This document shows positions 42,391 through 53,088 of a stretch of 64,000 nucleotides of DNA, piece by piece. The notes beneath the pieces were generated by a model. It worked only from the letters and a program-made list of their open reading frames with translations, did not search any database and was not told where the DNA came from. The stretch spans positions 62,001 to 126,000 of the forward strand of contig CAMYIE010000002.1 in NCBI GenBank assembly GCA_947258405.1. Direction: 5' to 3'. How positions within the stretch are numbered: the stretch's first letter is position 1; each line of letters opens with the position of its first letter. The stretch is from an uncultured Eudoraea sp. (GTDB lineage Bacteria; Bacteroidota; Bacteroidia; Flavobacteriales; Flavobacteriaceae). The position numbers and the translations under genes are program-made.

Positions 42391-43734
42391 CTAAGCTACT
42401 TTTCTGTTTTTTCCTGTTTTCATCAACCCGTCGTAATGCCGGTTCAATAGGTAAGAATTTACCTGTTGAACAGTATCTATTGCTACCCCAACCATAATCA
42501 GCAGTGAGGTTCCGCCATAGAATAAAGCCCATCCGGGTTGGATATCCATCAACTTGACTACCACCGCAGGCAGAACAGCAAGAAGAGCCAAAAATACCGA
42601 TCCGGGTAAGGTGATAAGCGACATAATCTTGTCGAGAAAATCCGCTGTTTCCTTACCAGGTCTGATCCCAGGGATAAACCCACCACTCCTTTTCAGATCA
42701 TCGGCCATTTTATTGGTAGGCACAGTGATCGCCGTATAGAAATAGGTAAATATGATGATCAGGACCCCAAACAGTATGTTGTATGCCAAACCAAATATAT
42801 CCTGGAATTGCACTTCCATCCATTGACCAACGGCCGTATTATTAAAAGTTCGGCCGAGAAGTCCGGGTGCAAACATTATCGCTTGGGCAAATATGATTGG
42901 CATAACACCCGATGCATTCAGTTTAAGCGGAATATATTGTCTTGATCCAGCGATATTCTTTTCGTAACCACCTGAAGCCGTTCTCCTGGCATATTGAACC
43001 GGAATTCTCCGGGTCGCCATAACCAGCAGTACGCTCACCAGTATTACTACGAACCACAATATTACCTCGATAAGCATAAACATCAGACCTCCAGTATTAT
43101 TTGTAGTCCTTGAAATAAATTCCTGTACAAACGATTGAGGCATCGTGGCTATAATTCCGATCATAATCAGCAAGGAAATTCCATTTCCGATACCTTTATC
43201 GGTAATCTTCTCTCCCAACCACATCGCAAACACACAACCGGTTACAAGGATAATCACTGATGGGATAATAAAATTCAAACCTTTTCCCAGCAAAAATGCA
43301 GAATCTGGTACTCCTAATGCGCCCAGGCTATACAAATAAGCCGGAGCCTGCACAATACAAATACCTATAGTGAGCCAGCGGGTGATTTGATTTTTGGTCT
43401 TTCTCCCGCTTTCGCCTTCCTTATCCAGTTTCTGCAGATATGGCACGGCAATACCCATCAACTGCACCACGATCGAGGCAGAGATATAAGGCATAATTCC
43501 CAGAGCAAATACAGAGGCGTTGGCAAAAGCCCCGCCGGTAAAAGCATTGAGAATCCCTAATATTCCTTGTTCTGTATTCGACGATAATTCTGCCAGTTGT
43601 GAGGTATCTATACCCGGAAGGACCACCTGGGCACCAAATCGGTACACCAATAGCAGGCCAAGGGTAACCAAAATACGTCCCCTCAACTCTTCAATCTTCC
43701 AGATATTTGATATAACCTCAAAAAACTTCTTCAT
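42391..43734 (-). CDS. secY: Preprotein translocase subunit SecY
   Basis: 447 residues with ten membrane helices. Diagnostic stretches are GIMPYISASIVVQLM (helix 2 region), the NGISLLIM loop and the long cytoplasmic loops with PVQYARR. It forms the Sec channel with SecE and SecG. In the spc part of the cluster between rplO and infA. Confidence 0.98.
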   Translation of the reverse strand: MKKFFEVISNIWKIEELRGRILVTLGLLLVYRFGAQVVLPGIDTSQLAELSSNTEQGILGILNAFTGGAFANASVFALGIMPYISASIVVQLMGIAVPYLQKLDKEGESGRKTKNQITRWLTIGICIVQAPAYLYSLGALGVPDSAFLLGKGLNFIIPSVIILVTGCVFAMWLGEKITDKGIGNGISLLIMIGIIATMPQSFVQEFISRTTNNTGGLMFMLIEVILWFVVILVSVLLVMATRRIPVQYARRTASGGYEKNIAGSRQYIPLKLNASGVMPIIFAQAIMFAPGLLGRTFNNTAVGQWMEVQFQDIFGLAYNILFGVLIIIFTYFYTAITVPTNKMADDLKRSGGFIPGIRPGKETADFLDKIMSLITLPGSVFLALLAVLPAVVVKLMDIQPGWALFYGGTSLLIMVGVAIDTVQQVNSYLLNRHYDGLMKTGKNRKVA

Positions 43735-43746
43735 ATGGAAAGCTTG

Positions 43747-44199
43747 TTATAAGCTAATAGCCTCTCCTCCGGCAGCTTCAATCGCCGCCTTAGCAGTAGC
43801 CGAAAATTTATGTACAGTTATTTTCAGGGGAGCCTTTAACTCACCATTGCCAAGTATTTTTACCAGATCGTTCTTATGTGCCAATCGGATGGCGACTAAA
43901 TCCTTGAGAGTAACCGTTTTCTTGATTGTCCCTTTATCTACAAGCGTTTGCAAGACATCAAGGTTTATACCCCGGTATTCCTTACGGTTAATATTGGTGA
44001 AACCGTATTTTGGAACACGTCTTTGCAAAGGCATCTGCCCGCCTTCAAATCCTAATTTTTTGGAATAACCAGATCTGGACTTGGCACCTTTATGTCCTCT
44101 TGTTGCAGTACCTCCTTTGCCAGATCCCTGTCCCCTACCGATGATTTTACCCGCTTTTTGGGCGGAACCTTTGGCCGGTTTTAAATTGCTTAAATCCAT
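43747..44199 (-). CDS. rplO: Ribosomal protein L15
   Basis: 150 residues. The glycine-rich basic N-terminus (GRGQGSGKGGTATRGHKGAKSRSG) and the KFSATAKAAIEAAGG C-terminus are typical. Late-assembly 23S rRNA binder. Separated from secY by 12 bases. Confidence 0.98.
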   Translation of the reverse strand: MDLSNLKPAKGSAQKAGKIIGRGQGSGKGGTATRGHKGAKSRSGYSKKLGFEGGQMPLQRRVPKYGFTNINRKEYRGINLDVLQTLVDKGTIKKTVTLKDLVAIRLAHKNDLVKILGNGELKAPLKITVHKFSATAKAAIEAAGGEAISL

Positions 44200-44209
44200 T
44201 GCGTTTTTC

Positions 44210-44392
44210 TTATTTTACTTCCTCAACGGAAACCAAGTGTTTAACTCTGTCGATCATTCCCATGACATTTGGGGTATCATCATGCTCTACAACCTGCCCT
44301 ATTTTTCTCAGGCCCAACGCCTTTAGGGTTCTCTTTTGGTTTTGTAGCCTTTTGATACTGCTCTTTACCTGTGTGACTTTAATCTTTGCCAT
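44210..44392 (-). CDS. rpmD: Ribosomal protein L30
   Basis: 60 residues: [21 protein letters not shown] and [22 protein letters not shown]. Small 23S rRNA-binding protein. Standard position between rpsE and rplO. Confidence 0.97.
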   Translation of the reverse strand: MAKIKVTQVKSSIKRLQNQKRTLKALGLRKIGQVVEHDDTPNVMGMIDRVKHLVSVEEVK

Positions 44393-44404
44393 CTCTGTTG
44401 CTGA

Positions 44405-44929
44405 TTATCCGTTAAATACCTTTTCCAAAGACACACCTCTTTGTTTTGCTACTGTACTGGCATCCCTGAGCTGTAATAACGCATCGAATGTAGCCTTTAC
44501 CACATTATGCGGGTTCGATGAGCCCTGTGACTTGGATAATACATCGTGAACACCCACGGCTTCTAACACCGCTCTTACTGCTCCACCGGCGATTACTCCG
44601 GTACCATGTGATGCTGGTTGAATATACACGCGTGCTCCTCCGTACTTACCTTTTTGCTCATGCGGAAGGGTTCCTTTGTTCAAAGGTATCCGAACCAGAT
44701 TCTTCTTGGCGTCTTCAATCGCCTTGGCTATCGCTGTAGCTACTTCTTTTGACTTTCCAAGTCCATGTCCAACAACACCGTTCTCATCACCTACAACAAC
44801 TATTGCGGAAAATCCGAAAGCTCTACCACCTTTGGTAACCTTGGTAACCCTCTGAACGCCTACCAGTCGGTCTTTCAATTCCAGACCTCCGGGCTTAACC
44901 AGTTCTACGTTTTTATATTTCGCGTACAT
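44405..44929 (-). CDS. rpsE: Ribosomal protein S5
   Basis: 174 residues. N-terminal double-stranded-RNA-type domain ([33 protein letters not shown]) and C-terminal domain ([26 protein letters not shown]). Contributes to decoding accuracy and mRNA helicase activity at the entry channel. Confidence 0.98.
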   Translation of the reverse strand: MYAKYKNVELVKPGGLELKDRLVGVQRVTKVTKGGRAFGFSAIVVVGDENGVVGHGLGKSKEVATAIAKAIEDAKKNLVRIPLNKGTLPHEQKGKYGGARVYIQPASHGTGVIAGGAVRAVLEAVGVHDVLSKSQGSSNPHNVVKATFDALLQLRDASTVAKQRGVSLEKVFNG

Positions 44930-44937
44930 ATCCTTAT

Positions 44938-45294
44938 TTAAAATTTTAATCCTGCCTCCCTGGCACCGTCGGCCAGTGATTTTACTCTACCGTGGTAAAG
45001 ATTTCCACCTCTGTCAAAGGCCACCTTTTCAATACCTGCTTTAATTGCTTTTTCGGCAATCGCCTTCCCCACCTGGGTTGATATCTCCGATTTGGTCCCT
45101 TTGGCCTTGCTCAAGTCCTTATCTCTGGAAGAGGCCGATGCAATTGTAACTCCATTAGTATCGTCTATTATTTGAGCATAAATCTCTTTATTACTTCTAT
45201 AGACAGACAACCTTGGGCGTTGCTCTGTTCCAACAGAGGTCTTTCTGATCCTCTTATGTATACGTTTTCTTCTCTCGGTCTTCGTTAGTCCCAT
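44938..45294 (-). CDS. rplR: Ribosomal protein L18
   Basis: 118 residues: [38 protein letters not shown] and [25 protein letters not shown]. Binds 5S rRNA in the central protuberance. Nine bases upstream of rpsE. Confidence 0.98.
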   Translation of the reverse strand: MGLTKTERRKRIHKRIRKTSVGTEQRPRLSVYRSNKEIYAQIIDDTNGVTIASASSRDKDLSKAKGTKSEISTQVGKAIAEKAIKAGIEKVAFDRGGNLYHGRVKSLADGAREAGLKF

Positions 45295-45304
45295 TCTGTA
45301 AATA

Positions 45305-45847
45305 TTATGCAGATTTACCAGCTTTTCTTCTGAGTTGTTCGCCTACAAATTTCACCCCTTTGCCTTTGTAAGGTTCTGGTTTGCGGAAAGAACGAATCTT
45401 TGCCGCCACCTGTCCTACTAATTGCTTGTCGTGCGAGGTTAGTTTGATAGTCGGATTTCTACCTTTTTCCGACTTAGTCTCGATTTTAACTTCCGGAGCA
45501 ATCTCCAGTACAATATTGTGTGAAAATCCAAGGGCAATATCGAGTTTCTGACCCTGGTTACTCGCCCGGTATCCGACGCCTACCAACTCCAGTTCCTTAG
45601 ACCAGCCATTGGTAACTCCTTCCACCATATTGGAGATCAGGGATCTGTAAAGCCCGTGTTTCGCCTTGTGGTCTTTGGAATCCGATGTTCTTGAAACGGT
45701 AACCTGCCCATCTTCAACAGCGATCTCTACGTCAGTATATGGCTGATTAAGCTCACCGAGCTTACCTTTTACTATAATGAGATTGTCCTGAACTTCAACA
45801 GTGGCCCCCTCAGGGATTGCTATCGGATTGTTTCCTATTCTAGACAT
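45305..45847 (-). CDS. rplF: Ribosomal protein L6
   Basis: 180 residues, two homologous domains. [13 protein letters not shown] opens the protein and the second domain ends with [23 protein letters not shown]. Near the elongation-factor binding site of the large subunit. Confidence 0.98.
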   Translation of the reverse strand: MSRIGNNPIAIPEGATVEVQDNLIIVKGKLGELNQPYTDVEIAVEDGQVTVSRTSDSKDHKAKHGLYRSLISNMVEGVTNGWSKELELVGVGYRASNQGQKLDIALGFSHNIVLEIAPEVKIETKSEKGRNPTIKLTSHDKQLVGQVAAKIRSFRKPEPYKGKGVKFVGEQLRRKAGKSA

Positions 45848-45869
45848 TATAAATAATCTTTTATTCTAA

Positions 45870-46268
45870 TTAATACACGTAGCAAAGCACTTCACCACCT
45901 ACTTTTTCCCGATTGGCCTGTTTGCTGGTCATCACCCCATGTGAGGTAGAGACGATCGCAATTCCAAGTCCGTTCAGTACACGTGGCATCTCGGTAGAAG
46001 AAGCATATTTCCTCAAACCAGGCTTACTTATGCGTTTCATTTTCTTGATTACAGGCTCTTTGGTACTCCTGTCGTATTTCAAAGCGATTTTAATGCTGCC
46101 CTGTACCTGGTCATCATCAAATTTGTAACTGAGAATAAAGCCCTGGTCGAACAGGATCTTAGTCATCTCTCTCTTCAAGTTGGAAGCCGGAATTTCGACC
46201 ACTCTGTGTCCTGCCCTACTGGCATTCCTAATTCTCGTCAAATAATCTGCGATTGGATCTGTTAACAT
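45870..46268 (-). CDS. rpsH: Ribosomal protein S8
   Basis: 132 residues: [29 protein letters not shown] and the C-terminal [26 protein letters not shown]. Primary 16S rRNA binder; in E. coli it represses the spc operon, whether it does here is not visible. Confidence 0.98.
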   Translation of the reverse strand: MLTDPIADYLTRIRNASRAGHRVVEIPASNLKREMTKILFDQGFILSYKFDDDQVQGSIKIALKYDRSTKEPVIKKMKRISKPGLRKYASSTEMPRVLNGLGIAIVSTSHGVMTSKQANREKVGGEVLCYVY

Positions 46269-46286
46269 TTTTTCCTATTTAATAAT

Positions 46287-46556
46287 CTACCAACTTGCTT
46301 TTTTTACACCTGGGATCAACCCCTGATTGGCCATTTCTCTAAAAGTAACCCTGGAAATCCCAAATGTCCTCATATAGCCCTTAGGCCGTCCGGTAAGTTT
46401 GCAACGATTGTGCATACGAACGGGTGAGGCGTTCTTTGGAAGCTTTTGAAGTGCTTCATAATCACCTGCCTCTTTTAGAGCTTTACGCTTTGCCGCATAT
46501 TTGGCAACCAGTTTGGCCCTTTTCACTTCACGGGCTTTCATTGATTCTTTAGCCAT
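46287..46556 (-). CDS. rpsN: Ribosomal protein S14 (zinc-free form)
   Basis: 89 residues: [22 protein letters not shown], then [25 protein letters not shown] and [17 protein letters not shown]. It lacks the paired CxxC zinc motif, so it is the C- long type. Starts one base after rplE ends... the two genes are essentially abutting. Confidence 0.97.
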   Translation of the reverse strand: MAKESMKAREVKRAKLVAKYAAKRKALKEAGDYEALQKLPKNASPVRMHNRCKLTGRPKGYMRTFGISRVTFREMANQGLIPGVKKASW

Positions 46557-46557
46557 A

Positions 46558-47109
46558 TCAATTCTTTTTAAATGGTAATCCCAATTCAGCGAGTAAGGAC
46601 TTTGCTTCCTTGTCGGTCGGGGCAGATGTCACAAAAGTGATATCCATACCATTGATCCTATTTATTTTATCGATGTTGATCTCCGGGAAAATAATCTGCT
46701 CGGTAATTCCCAGGTTATAATTTCCTCTACCGTCGAAACCTGTAGCGCGTATTCCCTGAAAATCACGTACTCTGGGAAGGGCACTGGTCACTAGTCTGTC
46801 GAGGAACTCATACATTCTCTCTCCGCGTAAGGTTACTTTGGCTCCTATCGGCATACCTTTTCTCAGTTTAAATGCCGCCACGTCTTTTTTGGAAATGGTT
46901 GATACAGCCTTCTGACCGGTAATAAGAGTAAGTTCGTCTACGGCATGGTCGATAAGTTTCTTATCGGCAACTGCTGCTCCTACACCCCTGCTTACTACTA
47001 TTTTCTGCAACCTGGGGACCTGCATAACATTACTATATGCAAATTCCTCTTTTAGAGACTTTACAATGCGCTCGTTATATTCCTTCTTTAATCTCGGTAT
47101 ATAGCCCAT
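46558..47109 (-). CDS. rplE: Ribosomal protein L5
   Basis: 183 residues: [51 protein letters not shown] and [13 protein letters not shown]. Binds 5S rRNA and contacts P-site tRNA. Two bases after rplX. Confidence 0.98.
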   Translation of the reverse strand: MGYIPRLKKEYNERIVKSLKEEFAYSNVMQVPRLQKIVVSRGVGAAVADKKLIDHAVDELTLITGQKAVSTISKKDVAAFKLRKGMPIGAKVTLRGERMYEFLDRLVTSALPRVRDFQGIRATGFDGRGNYNLGITEQIIFPEINIDKINRINGMDITFVTSAPTDKEAKSLLAELGLPFKKN

Positions 47110-47111
47110 AA

Positions 47112-47423
47112 TTAAATAACTTCATTAGATTTCTTAGCCACCCGGACTTTTACTCCATCGCGTACCTCAAATCCCACTCTTGTCGTTTCTCCCGATTTGG
47201 AATCGATCAGGGCTAAATTCGACAGATGGATAGGTGCTTCTTTCTTTACAATCCCACCCTGTGGATTCTTGGCACTGGGCTTCTCGTGTTTGGAAACCAT
47301 ATTTACACCTTCAACAATGGCCTTGTTCTTATCGCGGAGTACACGAACAATTTTACCTTCCGTTCCTTTGTGATCTCCGGCAATAATCCGGACTGTATCT
47401 CCTGTTTTGATCTTCAATTTCAT
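47112..47423 (-). CDS. rplX: Ribosomal protein L24
   Basis: 103 residues from the ATG at 47423 ([28 protein letters not shown] motif). A start at 47465 would overlap rplN and add residues not seen in the family, so it is not used. Assembly-initiating 23S rRNA binder. [16 protein letters not shown] and a basic tail complete the protein. Confidence 0.97.
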   Translation of the reverse strand: MKLKIKTGDTVRIIAGDHKGTEGKIVRVLRDKNKAIVEGVNMVSKHEKPSAKNPQGGIVKKEAPIHLSNLALIDSKSGETTRVGFEVRDGVKVRVAKKSNEVI

Positions 47424-47436
47424 CGCATTCCTATAT

Positions 47437-47805
47437 TTATAGCACTTCGGGCGCCAGTGAAACAATCTTCATAAACTGCTTCTCCCGCAGTTCTCTGGCA
47501 ACAGGGCCAAATACTCTGGTTCCTCTCATCTCTCCTGACGGATCGAGAAGTACACATGCATTGTCATCGAAGCGGATATACGAGCCATCCGGTCGTCTGA
47601 CCTCCTTTATGGTTCGTACTACAACCGCTGTGGATACGGTTCCTTTCTTAATCCCACCGTTTGGTGTGGCCTCTTTAACTGTCACCACAATCTTGTCTCC
47701 GACAGATGCATACCTTCTCTTGGTCCCGCCCAGAACTCGGATCGTCAACACTTCCTTTGCTCCGGTATTATCTGCTACTTTTAATCTTGATTCCTGTTGT
47801 ACCAT
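47437..47805 (-). CDS. rplN: Ribosomal protein L14
   Basis: 122 residues: [55 protein letters not shown]. Highly conserved large-subunit protein at the subunit interface. Separated by one base from rpsQ upstream. Confidence 0.98.
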   Translation of the reverse strand: MVQQESRLKVADNTGAKEVLTIRVLGGTKRRYASVGDKIVVTVKEATPNGGIKKGTVSTAVVVRTIKEVRRPDGSYIRFDDNACVLLDPSGEMRGTRVFGPVARELREKQFMKIVSLAPEVL

Positions 47806-47806
47806 T

Positions 47807-48064
47807 TTATTTGGCTCTTTCTAAGACTTCGACCAATCTCCAACACTTTGTCTTGCTCAATGGACGTGTTTCCATGATTCTGACAGTATCACCGATATTG
47901 CAATCGTTGGTCTCATCGTGTGCTACATATTTTTTGGTCCGCAGTACGAACTTACCATACATAGGGTGCTTTACCCGCTTTACTTCGGCGACCACAATAG
48001 ATTTCTCCATTTTGTTGCTGGTCACAACACCTACTCTTTCTTTTCTTAAATTCCTATTTTCCAT
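47807..48064 (-). CDS. rpsQ: Ribosomal protein S17
   Basis: 85 residues: [34 protein letters not shown] and [23 protein letters not shown], an OB-fold. Primary 16S rRNA binder in the body of the small subunit. Confidence 0.98.
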   Translation of the reverse strand: MENRNLRKERVGVVTSNKMEKSIVVAEVKRVKHPMYGKFVLRTKKYVAHDETNDCNIGDTVRIMETRPLSKTKCWRLVEVLERAK

Positions 48065-48076
48065 AAAGCAGAACCC

Positions 48077-48268
48077 TTATTGGTTTTCTCTTTTTGTTAA
48101 TTCTGTCGCTAATCTGGCCAAGGTCCTTCTTGTCGTTCTGATTTGAAGCGGGTTTTCCATAGGCGTTACAGCATGGGCCATCTTCAGATCGGCATGTTGC
48201 TTTTTATATTCTGCCATCTTCTCCTTCAGCTCTTCTACCGATAATTCATTGATTTCTGACTGTTTCAT
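48077..48268 (-). CDS. rpmC: Ribosomal protein L29
   Basis: 63 residues forming two helices: SEINELSVEELKEKMAEYKKQHADLKMAH and NPLQIRTTRRTLARLATELTKRE. Lies near the exit tunnel, where it helps form the factor docking site with L23. Confidence 0.97.
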   Translation of the reverse strand: MKQSEINELSVEELKEKMAEYKKQHADLKMAHAVTPMENPLQIRTTRRTLARLATELTKRENQ

Positions 48269-48294
48269 CTTCTTTTCGATCTTTCGTTAAACTA

Positions 48295-48714
48295 TCAGGC
48301 TGCGTAATCGCGAGCTACTACAAATTTGGTTTTTACCGGCAGTTTCTGAGCTGCCAGACGTAATGCTTCCTTTGCTATATCCAAAGGAACTCCTGCTACT
48401 TCGAACATCACTCTTCCTGGTTTAACAATGGCAACAAAATACTCCGGAGCTCCTTTTCCCTTACCCATCCGTACTTCTAGAGGTTTTTTGGTGATTGGTT
48501 TATCCGGGAATATTTTAATCCAAAGCTGGCCTTGTCTTTTCATATAGCGAGTAGCCGCAACACGCGCTGCTTCGATCTGTCTCGAAGTGATAAAACTCGA
48601 TTCGAGCGACTTGATACCAAACATTCCGTTTGAAAGCTGGTGCCCCCTTCCGGAGTTCCCTTTCATCCGGCCTTTCTGGGCCTTACGGTATTTTGTTCTT
48701 TTTGGTTGTAACAT
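48295..48714 (-). CDS. rplP: Ribosomal protein L16
   Basis: 139 residues: [64 protein letters not shown]. The Arg in the [15 protein letters not shown] region is where other species carry the YcfD-type hydroxylation site. Organises the A-site region of 23S rRNA. Confidence 0.98.
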   Translation of the reverse strand: MLQPKRTKYRKAQKGRMKGNSGRGHQLSNGMFGIKSLESSFITSRQIEAARVAATRYMKRQGQLWIKIFPDKPITKKPLEVRMGKGKGAPEYFVAIVKPGRVMFEVAGVPLDIAKEALRLAAQKLPVKTKFVVARDYAA

Positions 48715-48737
48715 CTTTTACTTTACCTTTCAGTTAA

Positions 48738-49448
48738 TTACTTTCTACGGCGTTTTTTGCCACCACCCTGCGGGCCTTTTCCTTGTCCTTTAGACATCCC
48801 AACCAGCGGTGATAATTCTCTTTTTCCGTAAACTTCACCTTTCATGATCCATACTTTTATACCGAGTCGGCCATAAGTCGTATGGGCTTCATGAAGTGCA
48901 TAATCGATATCCGCCCTGAAGGTCGACAATGGGATCCTGCCATCCTTATACGATTCGGATCGCGCCATTTCCGCGCCATTCAACCTTCCTGCGATTTGGA
49001 TCTTTATTCCTTCCGCATTCATTCGCATTGCAGCAGCAATGGCCATCTTCATGGCTCTTCTGTAGGAGATCCTGTTCTCGATCTGACGGGCCACACTTGC
49101 CGCTACCAGATTAGCATCCAGCTCAGGTCTTTTGATTTCGAAAATATTGATCTGTACTTCCTTATCAGTGATCTTTTTCAGCTCTTCTTTCAGCTTATCT
49201 ACCTCTTGTCCGCCTTTCCCGATAATAATACCCGGGCGTGCGGTGGTGATGGTTACAGTGATCAGCTTAAGTGTACGTTCAATAATAACCCTGGATACAC
49301 TTGCTTTTGCAAGCCTGGCATGGATATATTTCCTGATCTTATCGTCCTCAGCAAGTTTATCGCCATAATCTTTACCTCCGTACCAGTTGGACTCCCATCC
49401 TCTGATAATACCGAGACGATTACCTATCGGGTTTGTTTTTTGTCCCAT
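48738..49448 (-). CDS. rpsC: Ribosomal protein S3
   Basis: 236 residues: [29 protein letters not shown], the KH domain with [15 protein letters not shown], and the C-terminal domain with [18 protein letters not shown]. Lines the mRNA entry channel. Eight bases downstream of rplV. Confidence 0.98.
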   Translation of the reverse strand: MGQKTNPIGNRLGIIRGWESNWYGGKDYGDKLAEDDKIRKYIHARLAKASVSRVIIERTLKLITVTITTARPGIIIGKGGQEVDKLKEELKKITDKEVQINIFEIKRPELDANLVAASVARQIENRISYRRAMKMAIAAAMRMNAEGIKIQIAGRLNGAEMARSESYKDGRIPLSTFRADIDYALHEAHTTYGRLGIKVWIMKGEVYGKRELSPLVGMSKGQGKGPQGGGKKRRRK

Positions 49449-49456
49449 ACTGCTTC

Positions 49457-49864
49457 TTAGTTGTCTGAATTATTATTAGATCCCAGTACCAGTGTCACAT
49501 GGTTGGAACGTTTTCTTATTCTGTGAGCTCTACCCTGAGGTGCCGGCCTTAGCCTTTTGAGCATGCGGCCGCTATCGACCTTAATTTCCTTGATATATAA
49601 ATCGGCTTCCTCAATATTGGCATCTTCATTCTTCGCCTGCCAATTCGCAATGGCCGATAACAAAAGTTTTTCCAAACGCCGCGAGGCTTCTTTTGGACTA
49701 AACCTGAGAATTGCCAGAGCCTTTTCTACTTCGGTCCCTCTTAGTTGGTCTGCCACTAACCTCATTTTTCGAGGGGAAGTAGGGCAGTTATTCAATTTAG
49801 CAAAGGCCATGTCGGCGCGTTCCGCTTTCAACCTTTCTGCCATTTGTCTTTTTCGGACTCCCAT
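49457..49864 (-). CDS. rplV: Ribosomal protein L22
   Basis: 135 residues. After a short N-terminal extension, [33 protein letters not shown] and the loop [30 protein letters not shown] identify L22, whose loop lines the nascent-peptide tunnel and is a site of macrolide-resistance changes in other species. Confidence 0.98.
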   Translation of the reverse strand: MGVRKRQMAERLKAERADMAFAKLNNCPTSPRKMRLVADQLRGTEVEKALAILRFSPKEASRRLEKLLLSAIANWQAKNEDANIEEADLYIKEIKVDSGRMLKRLRPAPQGRAHRIRKRSNHVTLVLGSNNNSDN

Positions 49865-49871
49865 AGCTCAC

Positions 49872-50150
49872 TTACTTTTTACCTTTATTTTTAGCTCCAG
49901 CATGACCCCTAAAAGATCTGGTCGGAGAGAATTCGCCCAATTTGTGACCCACCATGTTCTCGGTGATATAAACCGGAACAAATTGCCGTCCGTTGTGCAC
50001 AGCGATTGTCTGACCTACAAAATCCGGAGTAATCATCGATGCCCTAGACCATGTCTTGATCACCGACTTTTTCCCGGAAGCCACATTCTGCTCTATTTTT
50101 TTATCCAGACTATAGTGTACGTATGGACCTTTTTTTAATGAACGTGCCAT
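49872..50150 (-). CDS. rpsS: Ribosomal protein S19
   Basis: 92 residues: [67 protein letters not shown]. Located in the small-subunit head beside S13. Confidence 0.98.
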   Translation of the reverse strand: MARSLKKGPYVHYSLDKKIEQNVASGKKSVIKTWSRASMITPDFVGQTIAVHNGRQFVPVYITENMVGHKLGEFSPTRSFRGHAGAKNKGKK

Positions 50151-50170
50151 ATAATTCTATTCAATACTTG

Positions 50171-50995
50171 TTATTTTTTCCTTCGCTCGATGATATACTT
50201 GTTGGTGTCCTTGTTCCTCGATCTTGTTCGGTAACCTTTGGCAGGTATTCCGTTCTTAGATCTGGGATGACCTCCAGAAGCTCTTCCTTCACCTCCACCC
50301 ATCGGATGATCCACCGGGTTCATTGCAACCGGTCTGGTTCTTGGTCGTCTGCCCAGCCAACGGCTTCTACCGGCTTTACCGGACACGATTAACTGGTGAT
50401 CAGAATTGGAAACGGCACCAATAGTAGCCAGACAATTTGCCAATACCATACGTGTTTCACCTGAAGGCAATTTAATAGTGGCATATTTACCTTCACGGGC
50501 CATCAACTGAGCAAATGTCCCCGCACTTCTGGCAATAACCGCCCCTTGTCCTGGCCTTAATTCAATACAAGAAATAATAGTCCCAAGAGGTATCGCATTC
50601 AAGGGTAAAGCATTTCCAATCTCTGGTGCTGCTTTTTGCCCCGATATAATATGCTGACCTACCTGCATACCATTTTGGGCGATAACATATCTCTTTTCAC
50701 CATCTGTATATTCCACCAAAGCGATAAAAGCAGACCGGTTAGGATCGTACTGGATCGATTTGATCTCTGCTTTTACCTCTTGTTTGTCACGCTTAAAATC
50801 GATAACGCGATATCGCCTCTTATGGCCACCTCCTCGATGACGAATGGTCATCTTACCCTGGCTATTACGGCCACCTGACCTTTTCCGCGGTGCCAACAAG
50901 CTTTTCTCGGGCTTATCCGTGGTTATGGCATCAAAGCCATTTACGACTTTAAAGCGTTGTCCCGGGGTGGTAGGTTTTAATTTTCTAACTGACAT
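50171..50995 (-). CDS. rplB: Ribosomal protein L2
   Basis: 274 residues: [34 protein letters not shown], and the highly conserved C-terminal [30 protein letters not shown] with the peptidyl-transferase-proximal His. Central for subunit joining. Confidence 0.98.
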   Translation of the reverse strand: MSVRKLKPTTPGQRFKVVNGFDAITTDKPEKSLLAPRKRSGGRNSQGKMTIRHRGGGHKRRYRVIDFKRDKQEVKAEIKSIQYDPNRSAFIALVEYTDGEKRYVIAQNGMQVGQHIISGQKAAPEIGNALPLNAIPLGTIISCIELRPGQGAVIARSAGTFAQLMAREGKYATIKLPSGETRMVLANCLATIGAVSNSDHQLIVSGKAGRSRWLGRRPRTRPVAMNPVDHPMGGGEGRASGGHPRSKNGIPAKGYRTRSRNKDTNKYIIERRKK

Positions 50996-51004
50996 TGTAA
51001 GTCT

Positions 51005-51295
51005 TTATAGATTACTGTAAAAATCGATCACATCACCTTCTTCAACATCAACAATCGCCTTTTTAAAAGCATTGGTTTTACCTTGCTGAATACCGGTCTT
51101 GGTATATCGAGTCCTTCTGTTGGGCCCGTAATTCATGGTGCGTACCTTCTTCACGGAAACTCCATAAGTAGCTTCAACCGCCTCTTTGATCTGCAGCTTG
51201 TTCGCCTTAGGTTCGACCACGAATCCATAGCGGTTGTATAACTCGCTATCCGAAGTCATTTTTTCCGTAATAATGGGTTTTATCAACACACTCAT
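51005..51295 (-). CDS. rplW: Ribosomal protein L23
   Basis: 96 residues: LIKPIITEKMTSDSELYNRYGFVVEPKANKLQIKEAVEATYGVSVKKVRTMN. Docking site for trigger factor and SRP at the exit tunnel. Confidence 0.98.
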   Translation of the reverse strand: MSVLIKPIITEKMTSDSELYNRYGFVVEPKANKLQIKEAVEATYGVSVKKVRTMNYGPNRRTRYTKTGIQQGKTNAFKKAIVDVEEGDVIDFYSNL

Positions 51296-51302
51296 TTTCT
51301 TC

Positions 51303-51932
51303 TTATTTATTTAGATTCGATTCGATGCCTTCCAGAGAACCTTCAAGCAACACGAGATTATTAGCTCTTAAAATCTTGTAAGTATTTAATTCTGTGTTAG
51401 TTATAACCTCAGAATCTTTCAAATTACGCGACGACAAATATACGTTATTATTTGTATCGCCCAATACAAACAAAGACTTTTTGCTCTCAAGTCCGAGTGA
51501 CTTCAAAACCCCTACAAATTCCTTGGTTTTCGGACTTTCAAAGTTGAAGTCTTCCACTACAATGATCGCATTCTCTTGCTGCTTCAAACTGAGGGCCGAT
51601 TTACGTGCCAGACGCTTAAGATTCTTGTTAAGCTTCTGTTTGTAATCCCTTGGTGAGGGTCCGAAGACACGGCCTCCACCTCTGAACAATGGAGACTTGA
51701 TACTACCCGCACGGGCAGTTCCTGTTCCTTTTTGCTTTTTGATCTTCCGGGTACTCCCTTTAATGGCACTTCGCTCTTTGGTCTTATGTGTTCCCTGACG
51801 CTGGTGGGCCATATATTGCTTAACATCCAGATAGATCGCCTGGTCGTTTGGCTCTATCTTAAAAACAGCATCGGAAAGGTCTACTTTCCTACCTGTTTCT
51901 TTTCCCTTGATATCTAAAACTGCTACTTTCAT
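51303..51932 (-). CDS. rplD: Ribosomal protein L4
   Basis: 209 residues: [40 protein letters not shown] is the tunnel-lining loop, followed by [26 protein letters not shown]. Its first base overlaps the last base of rplC. In E. coli L4 also regulates the S10 operon; the leader used there is not evident here. Confidence 0.98.
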   Translation of the reverse strand: MKVAVLDIKGKETGRKVDLSDAVFKIEPNDQAIYLDVKQYMAHQRQGTHKTKERSAIKGSTRKIKKQKGTGTARAGSIKSPLFRGGGRVFGPSPRDYKQKLNKNLKRLARKSALSLKQQENAIIVVEDFNFESPKTKEFVGVLKSLGLESKKSLFVLGDTNNNVYLSSRNLKDSEVITNTELNTYKILRANNLVLLEGSLEGIESNLNK

Positions 51933-52549
51933 TACTTCTCAATTGTTAGGTAGGCATTCTTGTGGCCCGGAACACATCCTTTGACGACAATAAGATTCTT
52001 TTCAGGAACTACCTTCAAAACCCTGAGGTTTTGAACCGTTACCCTCTGACCTCCCATTCGGCCTGCCATTCTCATTCCTTTAAACACTTTCGAAGGATAA
52101 GATGAAGCACCTATCGAACCCGGTGCCCTCAGGCGGTTGTGCTGACCATGTGTGGCCTGTCCAACTCCTGCAAATCCGTGTCTTTTCACTACACCCTGGA
52201 ATCCTTTTCCCTTGGATGTTGCAGCAACATCTACGAATTCTCCTTCTATAAAAAGATCTACACCAAGTGTATCTCCCAATTTGTATTCACCTTCAAAATC
52301 ACGGAATTCGACGACCTTAGACTTAGTTGCAGTACCTGCCTTTTTAAAATGACCGGTTTCGGCCTTATTAGCACGTTTTTCTGCCTTGTCATCGAAACCG
52401 AGTTGAAGGGCACTATACCCGTCTACCTCTTCGGTTCTGACTTGGGTAACGATACATGGCCCCGCTTCAATGACAGTACAGGGAATGTTTTTCCCTTTTT
52501 CGTCAAAGATGCTGGTCATGCCGACTTTTCTTCCGATTAACCCAGACAT
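51932..52549 (-). CDS. rplC: Ribosomal protein L3
   Basis: 205 residues: [35 protein letters not shown] and the central [54 protein letters not shown]. Large-subunit assembly starter near the peptidyl-transferase centre. A 222-base spacer separates it from rpsJ upstream, unlike the tight packing elsewhere. Confidence 0.98.
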   Translation of the reverse strand: MSGLIGRKVGMTSIFDEKGKNIPCTVIEAGPCIVTQVRTEEVDGYSALQLGFDDKAEKRANKAETGHFKKAGTATKSKVVEFRDFEGEYKLGDTLGVDLFIEGEFVDVAATSKGKGFQGVVKRHGFAGVGQATHGQHNRLRAPGSIGASSYPSKVFKGMRMAGRMGGQRVTVQNLRVLKVVPEKNLIVVKGCVPGHKNAYLTIEK

Positions 52550-52658
52550 ACTTGTTTCTTATTTATTGTTAATTATTAATTGTTCATTACCTATTCTCGA
52601 TTGGAGATTTCATCTTAAAATTCCCAATCTTCCACCGTTCATCTCCTAACTTTCAGCT

Positions 52659-52690
52659 AAAAAAAACAGGGCCAAAAATAATTCGACCCC
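52659..52690 (-). terminator. Possible intrinsic terminator between rpsJ and rplC
   Basis: On the minus strand GGGGTC pairs with GGCCCT (two G-U pairs) around an 11-base loop and is followed by G and a run of eight T. The stem is short, so termination may be partial. Confidence 0.45.
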
Positions 52691-52740
52691 GAATATATTT
52701 TTGTTACCGTTTTTCCATCGCACAACGCTCCGGACATGTC

Positions 52741-52763
52741 TTCCGTTTCCTTAGGAAACGGAA
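52741..52763. repeat. Perfect 10-base inverted repeat after rpsJ
   Basis: TTCCGTTTCC and GGAAACGGAA with a three-base loop, beginning eight bases after the rpsJ stop on the minus strand. No T run follows, so it is not a classical terminator; it may protect the 3' end of the upstream message. Confidence 0.7.
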
Positions 52764-52771
52764 AAGGTGGC

Positions 52772-53077
52772 TCAGACCTTGATCTCGACCTCAACACCAC
52801 TAGGAAGCTCCAGCTTCATAAGGGCATCGATAGTCTTGGACGAGGAACTATAAATATCCAACAGCCTTTTATAAGAGCTTAATTGAAATTGTTCCCTCGA
52901 CTTTTTGTTTACGTGTGGCGAACGCAACACAGTAAATATTTTTTTGTGCGTAGGTAAAGGAATAGGCCCTGTTACCACCGCACCGGTAGTCTTAACCGTT
53001 TTTACGATCTTCTCTGCTGATTTATCCACAAGATTGTGATCGTAAGACTTTAATTTTATTCTGATTTTCTGACTCAT
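52772..53077 (-). CDS. rpsJ: Ribosomal protein S10
   Basis: 101 residues: [63 protein letters not shown]. Small-subunit head protein that also acts in NusB-dependent antitermination in other bacteria. It follows fusA by 11 bases and so belongs to the str part of the cluster. Confidence 0.98.
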   Translation of the reverse strand: MSQKIRIKLKSYDHNLVDKSAEKIVKTVKTTGAVVTGPIPLPTHKKIFTVLRSPHVNKKSREQFQLSSYKRLLDIYSSSSKTIDALMKLELPSGVEVEIKV

Positions 53078-53088
53078 CTTTAAAAAAA

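Larger units (their letters stand above)
52550..52771. other. Structured spacer between rpsJ and rplC
   Basis: This 222-base gap has no gene. From the rpsJ side it holds a perfect inverted repeat with 10-base arms TTCCGTTTCC/GGAAACGGAA (52741-52763), then a terminator-like hairpin followed by eight T on the minus strand (52659-52690), then a degenerate A/T- and purine-rich stretch (52550-52650) similar in style to the low-complexity block at 17873-18271. It may separate the str part from the S10 part of the cluster, with an undetected promoter for rplC. Confidence 0.6.

Noticed and set aside
47424..47465. Longer L24 start
   Set aside because: It overlaps rplN and adds residues not seen in the family; the ATG at 47423 gives the conserved N-terminus.
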